From Methylophilus sp. DW102 (lineage in GTDB: Bacteria; Pseudomonadota; Gammaproteobacteria; Burkholderiales; Methylophilaceae): a stretch of 64,000 nt of DNA. This document shows positions 25,780-35,674 of the stretch, piece after piece. The position numbers and the translations under genes were made by a program. The notes under the pieces were generated by a model. It had not been told where the DNA came from and made no database searches. It saw only the letters and a program-made list of their open reading frames with translations. The stretch's first letter is position 1, and each line of letters starts with the position of its first letter. The stretch lies in assembly GCF_037076555.1 (NCBI RefSeq), contig NZ_AP029023.1, positions 1,922,001 through 1,986,000 on the forward strand. The letters are read 5' to 3'.

Positions 25780-27423
25780 TCAGAATAACCCCTGTATTCT
25801 ACCATCTGCATCGACGCTAATCCGGCTGCTGGCGGGCTGTTTGGGCAAGCCGGGCATGGTCATCACGTCTCCACAGATAGCGACGACAAAGCCTGCACCA
25901 CGCGACAAACGCAGCTCTCGCACATGCAATACATGATCCGCGGGCACATTGCGCAACTTGGGGTCACACGAGAACGAATACTGCGTTTTGGCGACACACA
26001 CCGGCAGGCCCTGGCTGACTTCTGCCAGACGGGCAAGTTGCTGTTGTGCCAGCACACTAAAGGTCACCCCGCTGGCGCCATAGAGTTTTTGCGCAATAGT
26101 GTCTAGCTTTTCAGTCAGGGACAAATCGTCTGCATACAATAACGAAGGCGTCGATGCTTGTTGGGCCTGGTCAGCCACCGCGTGCGCCAGCGCAATCGCC
26201 CCGGCGCCGCCCTGTGCCCAGTGATGGCAGACATGCAGACTGGCGCCCAAGGCTTGCACGGCTGCCTGTACTAACGCGATTTCGGCCTCGGTATCCGCGG
26301 TAAAATGATTCAGCGCCACCACCACCGGCAAATTGAAATGCTGGCGTAAATTCGTCACATGCTTGCGAAGGTTGGCCACGCCTACCTGTAGAGCGGCAAG
26401 GTTTTCGCGGTTCAAGTCCGCCACATCCACCCCCCCGTGATATTTCAAGGCGCGCACCGTGGCAACGATCACCGCCACATCCGGCCGCAGGCCAGACTGG
26501 CGGCATTTGATATCCATGAATTTTTCTGCACCGAGGTCGGCACCGAAGCCAGCTTCAGTCACCACATAATCCGCCAGACGCAAGGCGGTTTGTGTCGCTA
26601 CCAGAGAGTTGCAGCCATGAGCAATATTGGCAAACGGCCCCCCATGTACCAGCGCCGGCGACCCTTCCAGGGTCTGTACCAGATTGGGTTGAAAAGCATC
26701 TTTAAGCAAGGCGGCCATGGCGCCTTCAGCCTGCAAGTCACTCGCCAGAATCGGGCTGCCTGCTGTACTCAAGCCGACCTGAATCCTTCCCAGTCTAGAC
26801 GTCAAATCGGCCAGATCGGTCGCCAGGCAAAAAATGGCCATCACCTCACTGGCGACGGTGATATCAAAGCCGGTATGGGTATTATTTTCCAGCGTGAGCC
26901 GTCTTAAGGCGCGATCATTCATATCTATACAGCGGCGCCAGCTGACGGTGTCAAACTGCAGCGCATTGCCCTGATATATATGGTTATCTACAAGGGCAGC
27001 CAGCAAATTATTGGCGGCACTGATGGCATGAAAATCACCGGTAAAATGCAGGTTGATATTTTCCATCGGCACCACCTGCGCATAGCCGCCGCCGGTCGCC
27101 CCGCCTTTCATCCCAAACACCGGACCCAGAGAGGGTTCACGCAAACAGGCCATTGCCTGATACCCCGCCTGATTCAAGGCATCGGTCAATCCTATCGTGG
27201 TCGTGGTTTTGCCTTCGCCTGCCGGGGTCGGATTGATCGCCGTGACCAGGATCAATTTGGCTTTGGCAGGTTGCGCCTGCAAGCGGTTGACGGTGGCCTG
27301 CGTCAGTTTGGCCATATGCTGACCATAGGCATGCACATCGTCCGCCACCAGCCCAAGTTTGCTGGCTATGTTAACGATGGGCGTTAGCGTGGCGGCCTGG
27401 GCGATCGCGATATCACTGAGCAT
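25780..27423 (-). CDS. fhs: Formate-tetrahydrofolate ligase
   Basis: 547 aa. Joins formate to tetrahydrofolate using ATP, giving 10-formyl-THF, an entry point for C1 units in methylotrophs and purine synthesis. The P-loop [14 protein letters not shown] is near residue 66, followed by [20 protein letters not shown] and the family's [21 protein letters not shown] (two segments). AGGAAGAG precedes the ATG. Full length. Confidence 0.96.
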   Translation of the reverse strand: MLSDIAIAQAATLTPIVNIASKLGLVADDVHAYGQHMAKLTQATVNRLQAQPAKAKLILVTAINPTPAGEGKTTTTIGLTDALNQAGYQAMACLREPSLGPVFGMKGGATGGGYAQVVPMENINLHFTGDFHAISAANNLLAALVDNHIYQGNALQFDTVSWRRCIDMNDRALRRLTLENNTHTGFDITVASEVMAIFCLATDLADLTSRLGRIQVGLSTAGSPILASDLQAEGAMAALLKDAFQPNLVQTLEGSPALVHGGPFANIAHGCNSLVATQTALRLADYVVTEAGFGADLGAEKFMDIKCRQSGLRPDVAVIVATVRALKYHGGVDVADLNRENLAALQVGVANLRKHVTNLRQHFNLPVVVALNHFTADTEAEIALVQAAVQALGASLHVCHHWAQGGAGAIALAHAVADQAQQASTPSLLYADDLSLTEKLDTIAQKLYGASGVTFSVLAQQQLARLAEVSQGLPVCVAKTQYSFSCDPKLRNVPADHVLHVRELRLSRGAGFVVAICGDVMTMPGLPKQPASSRISVDADGRIQGLF

Positions 27424-27447
27424 GTCTCTTCCTGACTGACTTCACGG

Positions 27448-28935
27448 TTAACGCTTGCTTTTGCCATTCCCCATGATGGAGCCTAGCACGCCACGGATAA
27501 TCGCCCGCCCCAGTTGTGAGCCGATGGCGCGCGCGGCTGATTTGGCCGCAGACTCCAGCACCGAGTCTGAGCGGCTGGTTTTACCGCCTAGAATGCCGCC
27601 CAAATCAAAGCCTGAACTTTCTTCCTGTTGTTGTGCCTGCGTCGCAGCACTGGCCTGCTCCGCCCGCTGCTTGAGAATCTCATACGCAGATTCACGATCC
27701 ACCAGCTTGTCGTATACGCCCACAACTAGAGACTGCGCCATCACCTGCTTGCGCTCCACATCGGTCGCCGGTCCGATCCGGCTCTCGGGTGGACAGACAA
27801 ACACGCGCTCAACCGGCGTCGGCGCGCCTTTTTCATCCAAAAATGACACCAGCGCCTCGCCCACGCCTAACTCGGTAATCGCTGTGGCAACATCCAGCTT
27901 GGGATTGGCACGAAAGGTTTGAGCCGCCACTTGTACCGCTTTCTGGTCGCGCGGGGTAAACGCGCGCAAGGCATGCTGCACCCGATTACCCAATTGACCC
28001 AACACCACATCCGGAATATCCAGCGGGTTTTGCGACACAAAGTAGACGCCCACGCCTTTGGAGCGCACCAGGCGCACTACCTGCTCGATTTTTTGCATCA
28101 GAATGGTCGGCGCATCATTAAACAGCAAATGGGCCTCATCAAAGAAAAACACCAGTTTTGGCTTATCCAGGTCACCGACTTCAGGCAGTTTTTCAAACAA
28201 CTCGGAGAGCAACCACAGCAAAAGCGTCGCATACACACGCGGCGAATTCAGCAGCTTGTCCGCAGCCAGAATATTGATAAATCCCAATCCTTTGCCATCG
28301 GTTTGCATCATGTCTTCGAGATTCAAGGCCGGCTCACCAAACAGCACATCGCCACCTTCTGTCTCCAGTTGCAACAAGGCTCGCTGAATGGCACCAACAC
28401 TGGCGGTAGAAATATTGCCGTACTGGGTCTGATAGGTGGCGGCATTTTCGGCACAATGTTGCGCCATGGCGCGCAAATCCTTTAAATCCAGCAGTAGCAT
28501 GCCATTGTCATCGGCGATTTTGAAAATCGCATTCAAGACACCGCCCTGCACCTCATTAAGGTTCAGCATGCGTGCCAGCAGCAACGGCCCCATCTCACTC
28601 AAGGTGGTGCGCACCGGATGGCCTTTTTCACCAAACATATCCCAGAACATGACTGGATAGGCTTTATTCGCATAGCCAGTCAGCGCCAGCTGCTGCACAC
28701 GCGCCTCGACCTTGGCGTTGCCACCGCCAACCTGACTCATGCCAGACAAATCGCCCTTCACATCAGCCATAAATACCGGCACACCAATACGCGAAAACTG
28801 CTCCGCCAGGCTTTGTAAAGTGACCGTTTTACCTGTCCCGGTAGCCCCGGCGATCAGGCCATGACGGTTGGCCATTTTGGGCAGCATCACACTTTCGATG
28901 TCATTATTTTTTGCGATGAGCATAGGTTGAACCAT
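27448..28935 (-). CDS. HerA-like ATPase, DUF853 (YjgR) family
   Basis: 495 aa from the ATG at 28935 (other in-frame starts exist six codons earlier and four later). Walker [11 protein letters not shown] is near residue 33, the Walker B region is [13 protein letters not shown], and the C-terminal tail is Gly/Ser-rich ([20 protein letters not shown]). The family is a cytoplasmic helicase/translocase-like ATPase of unsettled function. It is 24 bp upstream of fhs on the same strand. Confidence 0.85.
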   Translation of the reverse strand: MVQPMLIAKNNDIESVMLPKMANRHGLIAGATGTGKTVTLQSLAEQFSRIGVPVFMADVKGDLSGMSQVGGGNAKVEARVQQLALTGYANKAYPVMFWDMFGEKGHPVRTTLSEMGPLLLARMLNLNEVQGGVLNAIFKIADDNGMLLLDLKDLRAMAQHCAENAATYQTQYGNISTASVGAIQRALLQLETEGGDVLFGEPALNLEDMMQTDGKGLGFINILAADKLLNSPRVYATLLLWLLSELFEKLPEVGDLDKPKLVFFFDEAHLLFNDAPTILMQKIEQVVRLVRSKGVGVYFVSQNPLDIPDVVLGQLGNRVQHALRAFTPRDQKAVQVAAQTFRANPKLDVATAITELGVGEALVSFLDEKGAPTPVERVFVCPPESRIGPATDVERKQVMAQSLVVGVYDKLVDRESAYEILKQRAEQASAATQAQQQEESSGFDLGGILGGKTSRSDSVLESAAKSAARAIGSQLGRAIIRGVLGSIMGNGKSKR

Positions 28936-29036
28936 GGAATGCACTCTTAACAATTAAAGTTAAGTTGAGTATAGGGGATGGCTCTAAAAAGGGGAAGATT
29001 GTTGTTTTGCCTTACATGAGAAATCGTTTAAAAAAC

Positions 29037-29147
29037 TTTTAACCACAGAAACACCGAGAAAAGCGATGAGTGTGCACCACAGTAAATCAGAACATAGCGG
29101 ATTGATGTTGTTCCCTCTGTGGCCTCTGTGTTCTCTGTGGTTAAATA
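29037..29147. repeat. Inverted pair of CCACAGAG-type repeats
   Basis: The left arm TTTTAACCACAGAAACACCGAG... (29037-29064) and the right arm ending CTCTGTGGTTAAA (29115-29145) are imperfect inverted copies able to fold into a long hairpin. The right arm holds three CTGTG units about 9 bp apart. The open frame across it (NHREHRGHRG) is an artefact of the repeat. A related single arm is at 8368. Confidence 0.7.
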
Positions 29148-29165
29148 TGTTTTTATTAAGAACTA

Positions 29166-29708
29166 TCAAAAATCCCCACGTCGGGCTTTTTCCATCAACT
29201 CAATCAAGGCATTTTCAAGCTGTTGTGCCGAGGCTTGCGCCCTGGCGGTGGGATGCTTGATATTTTTCAAGTCATGCGTGGGTCTGTCCAGCCCCAGATA
29301 AAGTTGCCGCTTGCCGTGCACATCCGGCTTTTCATAAATGGCCAGGCGGCAAGGCGCAAACACCAGAAATTCGGGGTGATCGAGGATAATTTCGGTGCCC
29401 ATGCTCAGGTTACAAAAGGTGCGGACTTCTTTGATGCCTTGCGGATCCTGGCCGCGCTGTTTCATATGGTCACCAATCGGGAAGTTGGCAGGGTTTACAA
29501 AATTCATGCCCTCAGAGAGCGATTTAAGGCTATCCACCAGATCCTGGTAGCTCACGCCAGGCTGCACCGGCACTTCATAAATGGCGTTATCGAGATCCAC
29601 GTCTGGCATGCCATGACCAATGACACGGACATGCGCCGGCGCGGCCCAAACTGAGCAATGGATAAAAAAACAGAGGCAACACCATCCCTTGAGGTGACTA
29701 AAACGCAT
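29166..29708 (-). CDS. DUF302 family exported protein
   Basis: 180 aa with a signal peptide (cut after SVWA, about residue 22). The DUF302 core is visible: a helix followed by FCNLSMGTEIILDHPEFLVFAPCRLAIYE, the (F/C)..P(C/S)R.. pattern of the family, read as two pieces. DUF302 proteins are small periplasmic or cytoplasmic proteins of unknown role. AGAGG precedes the ATG. It stands alone, between the repeat pair and the cysB-like gene. Confidence 0.78.
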   Translation of the reverse strand: MRFSHLKGWCCLCFFIHCSVWAAPAHVRVIGHGMPDVDLDNAIYEVPVQPGVSYQDLVDSLKSLSEGMNFVNPANFPIGDHMKQRGQDPQGIKEVRTFCNLSMGTEIILDHPEFLVFAPCRLAIYEKPDVHGKRQLYLGLDRPTHDLKNIKHPTARAQASAQQLENALIELMEKARRGDF

Positions 29709-29779
29709 GAAAGACCTCTCTATCTGTGAAGACTATGCAGCATTACAGCATGCCGCTACGCAGACCAATGTGACGCGCA

Positions 29780-30706
29780 TCACAAGTCCTGATGCAAGGC
29801 CCGTTGCACACTGCGCTTGTCATATTGCGGTGACAGCATGGTAATAAAGTTAAGCATGTAATCACGCAAAAAAGCATCCCTGCGCACACCCAGATAAGTT
29901 GTACTGTCAGGAAATAGATGGCTGCAGTCCAGGCTTTTTAGCGGTGCATCGCGGGTTTCCTCATAAGCCATATTGGCAATCAACCCAATACCCAGCCCCA
30001 GATTGACATAGGTTTTGATCACGTCGGCATCAATCGCCGTAAACACCACATTGGGCTGCAGACCGGCATCGTGAAAAACTTTAGACACCAGTGTGCCGCC
30101 AGTAAAGGCAAAGTCATAGGTGATCAGCGGATAGTTGACCAGATCTTTCAGGCTGATGGTTTTCTTTTCCAGCAAGGGATGTTGCGACGGCACGACCAGG
30201 CACCGGTTCCAGCTGTAGCATGGCAAGCACGACAAACGGTCATCCTTGCTGATGTTCTCGGTCGCAATGCCGATATCGGCTTCTCCGGCAGCAACCTGTT
30301 CGGTGACTTGCGACGGGTTGCCCTGATGAATCGTCAATTTCACATTGGGATACTGCGCCATGAACTGCTTGACTGCAGCAGGCAGGCGATAACGCGCTTG
30401 CGTATGGGTAGTGGCAATGGTCAGTTCACCACTGTCTTCGCGGCTGTATTCGTCGCCCACCCGTTTGATATTCTGCATGTCCAGCATGACACGTGCGGCC
30501 AGCTCGACAATTTTACGGCCAGGCTCAGTCACGCCGATGAGGCGTTTGCCATTACGCTGAAAAATCTGCAACCCCAACTCTTCCTCTAACAGCTGAATTT
30601 GCTTGCTGACCCCAGGTTGGGAGGTATGCAATACCTCAGAGGCAGCAGAAATATTCAAATGCTGCCGCACCACCTCATGCACATACCGTAACTGGTGAAA
30701 CTTCAT
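29780..30706 (-). CDS. LysR-family regulator, CysB type
   Basis: 308 aa. The N-terminal winged helix-turn-helix reads MKFHQLRYVHEVVRQHLNIS and continues VLHTSQPGVSKQIQLLEEELG, almost identical in pattern to CysB/Cbl, followed by the inducer-binding domain (TTHTQARYRLP, a CysB-specific segment that binds sulfate/N-acetylserine). It diverges from the sulfate cluster and very probably activates it. Slightly shorter than E. coli CysB. Confidence 0.93.
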   Translation of the reverse strand: MKFHQLRYVHEVVRQHLNISAASEVLHTSQPGVSKQIQLLEEELGLQIFQRNGKRLIGVTEPGRKIVELAARVMLDMQNIKRVGDEYSREDSGELTIATTHTQARYRLPAAVKQFMAQYPNVKLTIHQGNPSQVTEQVAAGEADIGIATENISKDDRLSCLPCYSWNRCLVVPSQHPLLEKKTISLKDLVNYPLITYDFAFTGGTLVSKVFHDAGLQPNVVFTAIDADVIKTYVNLGLGIGLIANMAYEETRDAPLKSLDCSHLFPDSTTYLGVRRDAFLRDYMLNFITMLSPQYDKRSVQRALHQDL

Positions 30707-30811
30707 AGATCACCCTTTATAACCAAAAGCTATATCATAGAAGAATTTATTATTAAATCAACACTTAAAAACTTGTTATGATGCCGCGCTTAACTTTTCA
30801 AGATACTCCTC
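30707..30811. promoter_or_regulatory. Divergent cysB-like/tauE control region
   Basis: 105 bp, very AT-rich between 30720 and 30775. A plus-strand -10 candidate TATGAT at 30777-30782 has no proper -35, as is usual for CysB-activated promoters. The palindromic AT-rich tract upstream is a plausible CysB site but no consensus can be fixed by eye. Confidence 0.4.
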
Positions 30812-31582
30812 ATGGAATTCGGATACATATTGGCAGGCTTTGTCGTGGGCTTTTTGGTTGGTCTGACGGGCGTTGGCGGCGGCTCATTAATGACGCCGAT
30901 TCTGTTGCTTATTTATAACATCAAGCCCGCCGTCGCCGTAGGGACAGACCTGCTCTATGCCTCGATCACAAAATCTGTGGGGATTTTTGCGCATGGCAAA
31001 CTGGGAAATATTGACTGGCGTATCGTCAAACGCTTGGCCATGGGTAGCGTTCCAGCGTCTCTGTTAACCCTGTGGGCCTTGCACAGCATGGATTTACAGT
31101 CAGGCGAAGTGGTATCCACAATCAAATTCTGGTTAGGCATTGCCTTGATGGTAACCTCAGCGGCCGTGCTGTTACGTAACAAATTAATCGCCTTAGTCTC
31201 CAAAGACGAATGGATTCCAGCCCATTACGTACCTCCGGCCACCGTATTACTCGGGGTGGTACTGGGCGCACTGGTCACGCTGACCTCGGTCGGTGCGGGC
31301 GCGCTTGGGGTAACAGCGCTGATTCTGTTATATCCCAAGGAGAAAATCACCACGATTGTCGGCAGTGATATTGCGCATGCCGTCCCGCTAACGCTGGTGG
31401 CTGGTCTAGGCCATGCCTCCCTGGGCACCATAGACTACCAGTTACTCGGCACCTTGCTGATCGGTTCCATACCGGGCATTTACCTGGGTAGCCATATGAG
31501 CTCACGTGTTGCAGAACACTGGGTACGTATTGCCTTGGCTATGATATTGATTTATGTAGGCTTTAAGCTAGTTTTCCATTAA
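30812..31582 (+). CDS. Sulfite exporter TauE/SafE family permease
   Basis: 256 aa, about 8 transmembrane helices in two halves, each starting with a conserved glycine-rich segment (FLVGLTGVGGGSLMTPIL at 15-32, LGALVTLTSVGAGALGVTAL in the second half). First gene of the sulfate reduction cluster, 41 bp before cysI. It may move sulfite or sulfate; the direction cannot be told from sequence. Confidence 0.87.
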   Translation: MEFGYILAGFVVGFLVGLTGVGGGSLMTPILLLIYNIKPAVAVGTDLLYASITKSVGIFAHGKLGNIDWRIVKRLAMGSVPASLLTLWALHSMDLQSGEVVSTIKFWLGIALMVTSAAVLLRNKLIALVSKDEWIPAHYVPPATVLLGVVLGALVTLTSVGAGALGVTALILLYPKEKITTIVGSDIAHAVPLTLVAGLGHASLGTIDYQLLGTLLIGSIPGIYLGSHMSSRVAEHWVRIALAMILIYVGFKLVFH

Positions 31583-31623
31583 AATATTGCCTCTTCGCTT
31601 TTTGCGAACAAAGTGACTCAAGC

Positions 31624-33288
31624 ATGTACAAATACGATCCTATAGACCAACAAATTGTTAATGAACGTGTCGCCCAGTACCGCGACCAGACCCGCCGCTA
31701 TTTGGCAGGCGAACTCACGGATGAAGAGTTCCGCCCGCTGCGTCTGCAAAACGGCCTGTATATTCAGCGCCATGCACCGATGCTGCGGATTGCCGTACCT
31801 TACGGACTCATGTCCAGCAAACAATTACGCAAACTGGCAGACATTGCCAAGCGCTATGACCGTGGCTATGGTCACTTTAGTACCCGTCAGAACTTGCAGC
31901 TCAACTGGCCCAAGCTGGAAGATACTCCAGAGATTCTGGCTGAACTGGCGACGGTAGAAATGCACGCGATTCAAACCTCAGGCAACTGCATCCGTAATAT
32001 CACGACCGACCAGTTTGCCGGCATTGCGCCAGATGAAATCATTGATCCGCGCGCCATCGCTGAAATCATGCGCCAGTGGAGTACCTTCCACCCTGAATTC
32101 GCCCTGTTGCCACGCAAGTTCAAGATTGCCGTCTCAGGCACTCAACAAGACCGTGCGATTGTGCAGGCGCATGACATTGGCCTCGAATTTTACAAAGACG
32201 CACAAGGCCAGATGGCAATCAAAGTCTGGGTGGGTGGTGGCTTGGGCCGTACACCGATCCTGGGCACCGTGATTCGCGAACATCTGGAATGGCAACATGT
32301 GTTGTCTTACTGCGAAGCGGTGATCCGTGTCTATAACATTCACGGCCGTCGTGACAACATCTACAAAGCCCGCATCAAGATTCTGGTGAAGGCGCTGGGC
32401 ATTGATGATTTCAGACGCCAGGTAGATGAGGAATGGGCCCACCTCAAAGATGGTCCACTCACCATCACTCAAGCCGAACTAGACCGCGTGGCGCATTACT
32501 TTGAGCCCATGCCATACAAAACACTGCCTGCGCATGATGCGTCATTCGACGCTGCGGTCGCATGCAATCCTGCCTTTGCCGCCTGGGTGAAACGTTGTGT
32601 CCACGCACACCGTGTCCCGGGTTACCGCGCGGTGACCCTGTCGCTCAAACCACACGGCAAAGCGCCTGGAGACATCACCAGCGAGCAAATGCACATGGTG
32701 GCTGACTTGGCCGATGCCTACAGTTTTGGCGAGCTGCGCTCCTCCCACGAGCAAAACCTGATCCTGGCCGACGTGCAATTGTCCGACCTATTTGCCGTGT
32801 GGGAAAAAGCCCGCGCAGCCGGTCTGGCCACGCCTAACATCGGCTTGCTGACGGATATTATCTGCTGCCCTGGCGGTGACTTCTGCAGCCTGGCCAATGC
32901 CAAATCGATTCCGATTGCCGAAGCCATTCAGATGCAGTTCGACAATCTGGACTACCTGTATGAAATCGGTGACCTTGAGCTCAATATCTCTGGTTGCATG
33001 AATGCCTGTGGCCATCACCATGTCGGCCATATCGGCATTCTGGGTGTGGATAAGGATGGTTCGGAGTGGTACCAGGTCACCATTGGTGGCAAGCAAGGCA
33101 ATGATGCCAGCATAGGTACCGTGATCGGCCCTTCATTCTCGGCAGAGGAAATGCCAGGCGTAGTCAAGCGCCTGATTGAGGTCTATGTGCGTGAGCGTAG
33201 CGACGAGGAGCGTTTTATCGACACGGTACGTCGTTTGGGCGTAGCGCCGTTCAAGGCCCACGTCTACGCTGAGAAGGAGTCTGCATAA
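31624..33288 (+). CDS. cysI: Sulfite reductase haemoprotein (siroheme, 4Fe-4S)
   Basis: 554 aa. Six-electron reduction of sulfite to sulfide. Two repeats each with a ferredoxin-like half domain are visible. The siroheme/4Fe-4S ligands are CCPGGDFC (CX5C) and NISGCMNAC (CX3C) near residues 415-460. HFSTRQNLQLNW and TSGNCIRN are the first-half substrate-site motifs. It overlaps DUF934 by 1 bp. No cysJ is nearby, so electrons probably come from ferredoxin or another donor. Confidence 0.93.
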   Translation: MYKYDPIDQQIVNERVAQYRDQTRRYLAGELTDEEFRPLRLQNGLYIQRHAPMLRIAVPYGLMSSKQLRKLADIAKRYDRGYGHFSTRQNLQLNWPKLEDTPEILAELATVEMHAIQTSGNCIRNITTDQFAGIAPDEIIDPRAIAEIMRQWSTFHPEFALLPRKFKIAVSGTQQDRAIVQAHDIGLEFYKDAQGQMAIKVWVGGGLGRTPILGTVIREHLEWQHVLSYCEAVIRVYNIHGRRDNIYKARIKILVKALGIDDFRRQVDEEWAHLKDGPLTITQAELDRVAHYFEPMPYKTLPAHDASFDAAVACNPAFAAWVKRCVHAHRVPGYRAVTLSLKPHGKAPGDITSEQMHMVADLADAYSFGELRSSHEQNLILADVQLSDLFAVWEKARAAGLATPNIGLLTDIICCPGGDFCSLANAKSIPIAEAIQMQFDNLDYLYEIGDLELNISGCMNACGHHHVGHIGILGVDKDGSEWYQVTIGGKQGNDASIGTVIGPSFSAEEMPGVVKRLIEVYVRERSDEERFIDTVRRLGVAPFKAHVYAEKESA

Positions 33289-33905
33289 TGAGTCAATTAA
33301 TTCAACTGGGCAGCAACGGCCAGGCCAGCATTGTGGCAGATACCTGGACCCGCGTGGTCCCACCGGCCCCGGCTGAAGAGTCTGTCCGCAAGCAGGCTGG
33401 GAAAGTCGTGCTGTTCAAACTGACTGGCGAGCAAACCTATAGTCCAGAACAAATTGCGAATACGCAGATTCCAGCCACGGGCAAAATTCTGGTGCCGCTC
33501 GCTGTCTGGCAGGCCCGCAAGGCAGAGTTGCAAGCGCGCCTGGCGGCTGGCGAGCTCGGCATTGTGCTGGCCACCAACGAAACAGCCGAAACACTGCAAG
33601 CCGAATTTGCAGATTTGAATACCTTGCCAATCATTGCGATTTATGTGGAACGCTTTGCCGATGGCCGCATTTTCACCTTGGGCAACTGGCTACGCACGCG
33701 TTATGGGTTTAAAAACGAATTGCGCGCGATTGGCGATGTATTGCGTGATCAATTGTTCTTTCACAAACGCGCAGGCTTCACCAGCTTTTTAATTCGTGCT
33801 GACCGCTCGGCCGAAGATGCACTGGCCAGCCTGAATGACTTCAGCCAGCCCTATCAGGGCGCGGTAGGTGATGTGCCAGTGTGGAGAAGGATACAGCGCG
33901 CATGA
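33288..33905 (+). CDS. DUF934 protein, probable sulfite-reduction accessory
   Basis: 205 aa. The C-terminal part (RIFTLGNWLRTRYGFKNELRA, DQLFFHKRAGFTSFLIR) is the DUF934 signature. The family is found almost only between cysI and cysH in beta- and gammaproteobacteria and is annotated as an oxidoreductase probably involved in sulfite reduction; the biochemistry is unproven. It overlaps both neighbours, so it is translationally coupled. Confidence 0.88.
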   Translation: MSQLIQLGSNGQASIVADTWTRVVPPAPAEESVRKQAGKVVLFKLTGEQTYSPEQIANTQIPATGKILVPLAVWQARKAELQARLAAGELGIVLATNETAETLQAEFADLNTLPIIAIYVERFADGRIFTLGNWLRTRYGFKNELRAIGDVLRDQLFFHKRAGFTSFLIRADRSAEDALASLNDFSQPYQGAVGDVPVWRRIQRA

Positions 33906-34660
33906 GTTTCGGCGTCAGCATGCTCAAACCGGCAGCCAGCAATCCTGCGACACGCCCTGAGCTGACAGAAGCCCTGGTTGCTTCTGTCCAGGCCAAGCGC
34001 GCCCAAGTAGTAGCCCTGCTTCAGTCTGCGGCGGCAGAGTTTCCGGCCATCACTTTTGCCAATAGCTATGGCGCTGAAGACATGGTGTTGACTGACCTGA
34101 TCGCCAAAGAGGCCCTGCCCATCGAGATTTTCTCACTGGACACGGGTCGACTGCCCGCAGAAACCTACACCCTGATGGGGGAAGTTGAGCACACCTATGC
34201 CACCAAACCGGTGGTATTTTTCCCCAAGCATGAAGCCGTAGAGCAGTATGTGCGTACCCAGGGCATCAATGCCTTCTATGACAGCATAGAACTGCGTAAG
34301 GCCTGCTGCCATATGCGCAAAGTGGAGCCGCTGCAACGTGCACTGGCTGGCAAACAAGCCTGGATCACCGGCATGCGTGCTGAACAAGCCACCACCCGCA
34401 GCAATTTGCCTGTGCGTGAATTTGACGCAGGCAACAAACTGGAAAAATTCAACCCGCTCAGTGACTGGACAGAAAAAGAAGTCTGGGCCTATATCCGGTT
34501 GTATGAAGTGCCTTACAACGCCCTGCACGACCAGTTTTACCCCAGCATTGGCTGTGCGCCTTGTACTCGTGCCGTCGCCATGGGTGAAGATATCCGTGCC
34601 GGTCGCTGGTGGTGGGAAGATCCGACCAGCAAAGAGTGCGGTTTGCACGTAAAGAAATAG
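33902..34660 (+). CDS. cysH: Adenylylsulfate (APS) reductase, iron-sulfur type
   Basis: 252 aa, PAPS/APS reductase fold. It has the double cysteine C135-C136 (ACCHMRKVEP) and CAPC at 218-221, which together bind a 4Fe-4S cluster in APS-specific enzymes, plus the catalytic C246 in KECGLH. PAPS reductases lack the first four cysteines, so this uses APS directly. ATG at 33902 overlaps the DUF934 stop (ATGA); a GTG seven codons upstream is less likely. Confidence 0.93.
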   Translation: MSFGVSMLKPAASNPATRPELTEALVASVQAKRAQVVALLQSAAAEFPAITFANSYGAEDMVLTDLIAKEALPIEIFSLDTGRLPAETYTLMGEVEHTYATKPVVFFPKHEAVEQYVRTQGINAFYDSIELRKACCHMRKVEPLQRALAGKQAWITGMRAEQATTRSNLPVREFDAGNKLEKFNPLSDWTEKEVWAYIRLYEVPYNALHDQFYPSIGCAPCTRAVAMGEDIRAGRWWWEDPTSKECGLHVKK

Positions 34661-34743
34661 TTAACTGCCGGTAAACGTTAAAGCAGTAATGAGCGTGTAT
34701 CTACGTTGATCGGCGGTAAAAATTTGATTGGTAATAAATTAAG

Positions 34744-35673
34744 ATGACAACGAAACAACCTTTATCACATCTCGACTGGCTCGAAGCTGAAGCCATTCAT
34801 ATCCTGCGTGAAGTGGCTGGTCAGTGCGCCAACCCTGTGTTGCTGTTCTCCGGCGGCAAGGATTCGTTGTGCATTTTGCGTCTGGCAGAAAAAGCCTTCC
34901 GCCCAGGTCGCTTCCCTTTCCCGCTCATGCATATCGACACCGGTCACAACTATCAGGAAGTGGTCAATTTCCGTGACCAGCGCGCTGCCGAGCTGGGCGA
35001 GCGCCTGATTGTGCGTTCAGTGGAAGACTCCATGAAGCGTGGCACTGTGGTGCTGAAAACGCCGGATGAGCCACGCAACAAACATCAGTCGGTGACGCTG
35101 CTGGAAGCCATTGAGGAGTTCGGTTTTGACTGCTGCATCGGCGGCGCCCGCCGTGATGAAGAAAAAGCGCGCGCCAAGGAACGGATCATGAGCTTCCGTG
35201 ACGAGTTTGGCCAATGGGATCCGAAAAACCAGCGCCCGGAATTATGGAACCTGTACAACGCCCGTGTGCATAAAGGGGAAAACATCCGTGCCTTCCCGAT
35301 CTCGAACTGGACAGAAATGGATGTCTGGCAATATATCGAGCGTGAAAAACTGGAGCTGCCTAGCATCTACTTTGCCCACCAGCGCGATGTGGTGATGCGT
35401 CATGGTGCGATTTTCCCAGTCAACGTGCCGCTGACTTCTGGCGAATTGATCAACCAGCCCAAGGCCGGTGAAGAAGTCATCAACATGCAGGTACGTTTCC
35501 GTACCGTCGGTGACGTCACCTGTACAGCGCCCGTCATTTCTGATGCCGATGATGTGAGCAAAATCGTGGTAGAAACCGCCACCACCACCATTACCGAGCG
35601 CGGCGCAACGCGTCTGGACGATCAAACTTCCGAGGCTTCCATGGAGCAGCGTAAGAAAGAAGGTTATTTCTAA
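34744..35673 (+). CDS. cysD: Sulfate adenylyltransferase subunit 2
   Basis: 309 aa, ATP-pyrophosphatase fold with the PP-motif FSGGKDSLC near residue 38, then HIDTGHNYQEVV and CIGGARRDEEKARAKER. It forms ATP sulfurylase with CysN, making APS. It follows an 83-bp gap after cysH and precedes cysN by 1 bp. Confidence 0.96.
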   Translation: MTTKQPLSHLDWLEAEAIHILREVAGQCANPVLLFSGGKDSLCILRLAEKAFRPGRFPFPLMHIDTGHNYQEVVNFRDQRAAELGERLIVRSVEDSMKRGTVVLKTPDEPRNKHQSVTLLEAIEEFGFDCCIGGARRDEEKARAKERIMSFRDEFGQWDPKNQRPELWNLYNARVHKGENIRAFPISNWTEMDVWQYIEREKLELPSIYFAHQRDVVMRHGAIFPVNVPLTSGELINQPKAGEEVINMQVRFRTVGDVTCTAPVISDADDVSKIVVETATTTITERGATRLDDQTSEASMEQRKKEGYF

Positions 35674-35674
35674 T

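Noticed and set aside
28984..29169. 61-codon minus-strand frame (NHREHRGHRG)
   Set aside because: Created by the CCACAGAG inverted repeat; no ribosome site and no protein-like composition.
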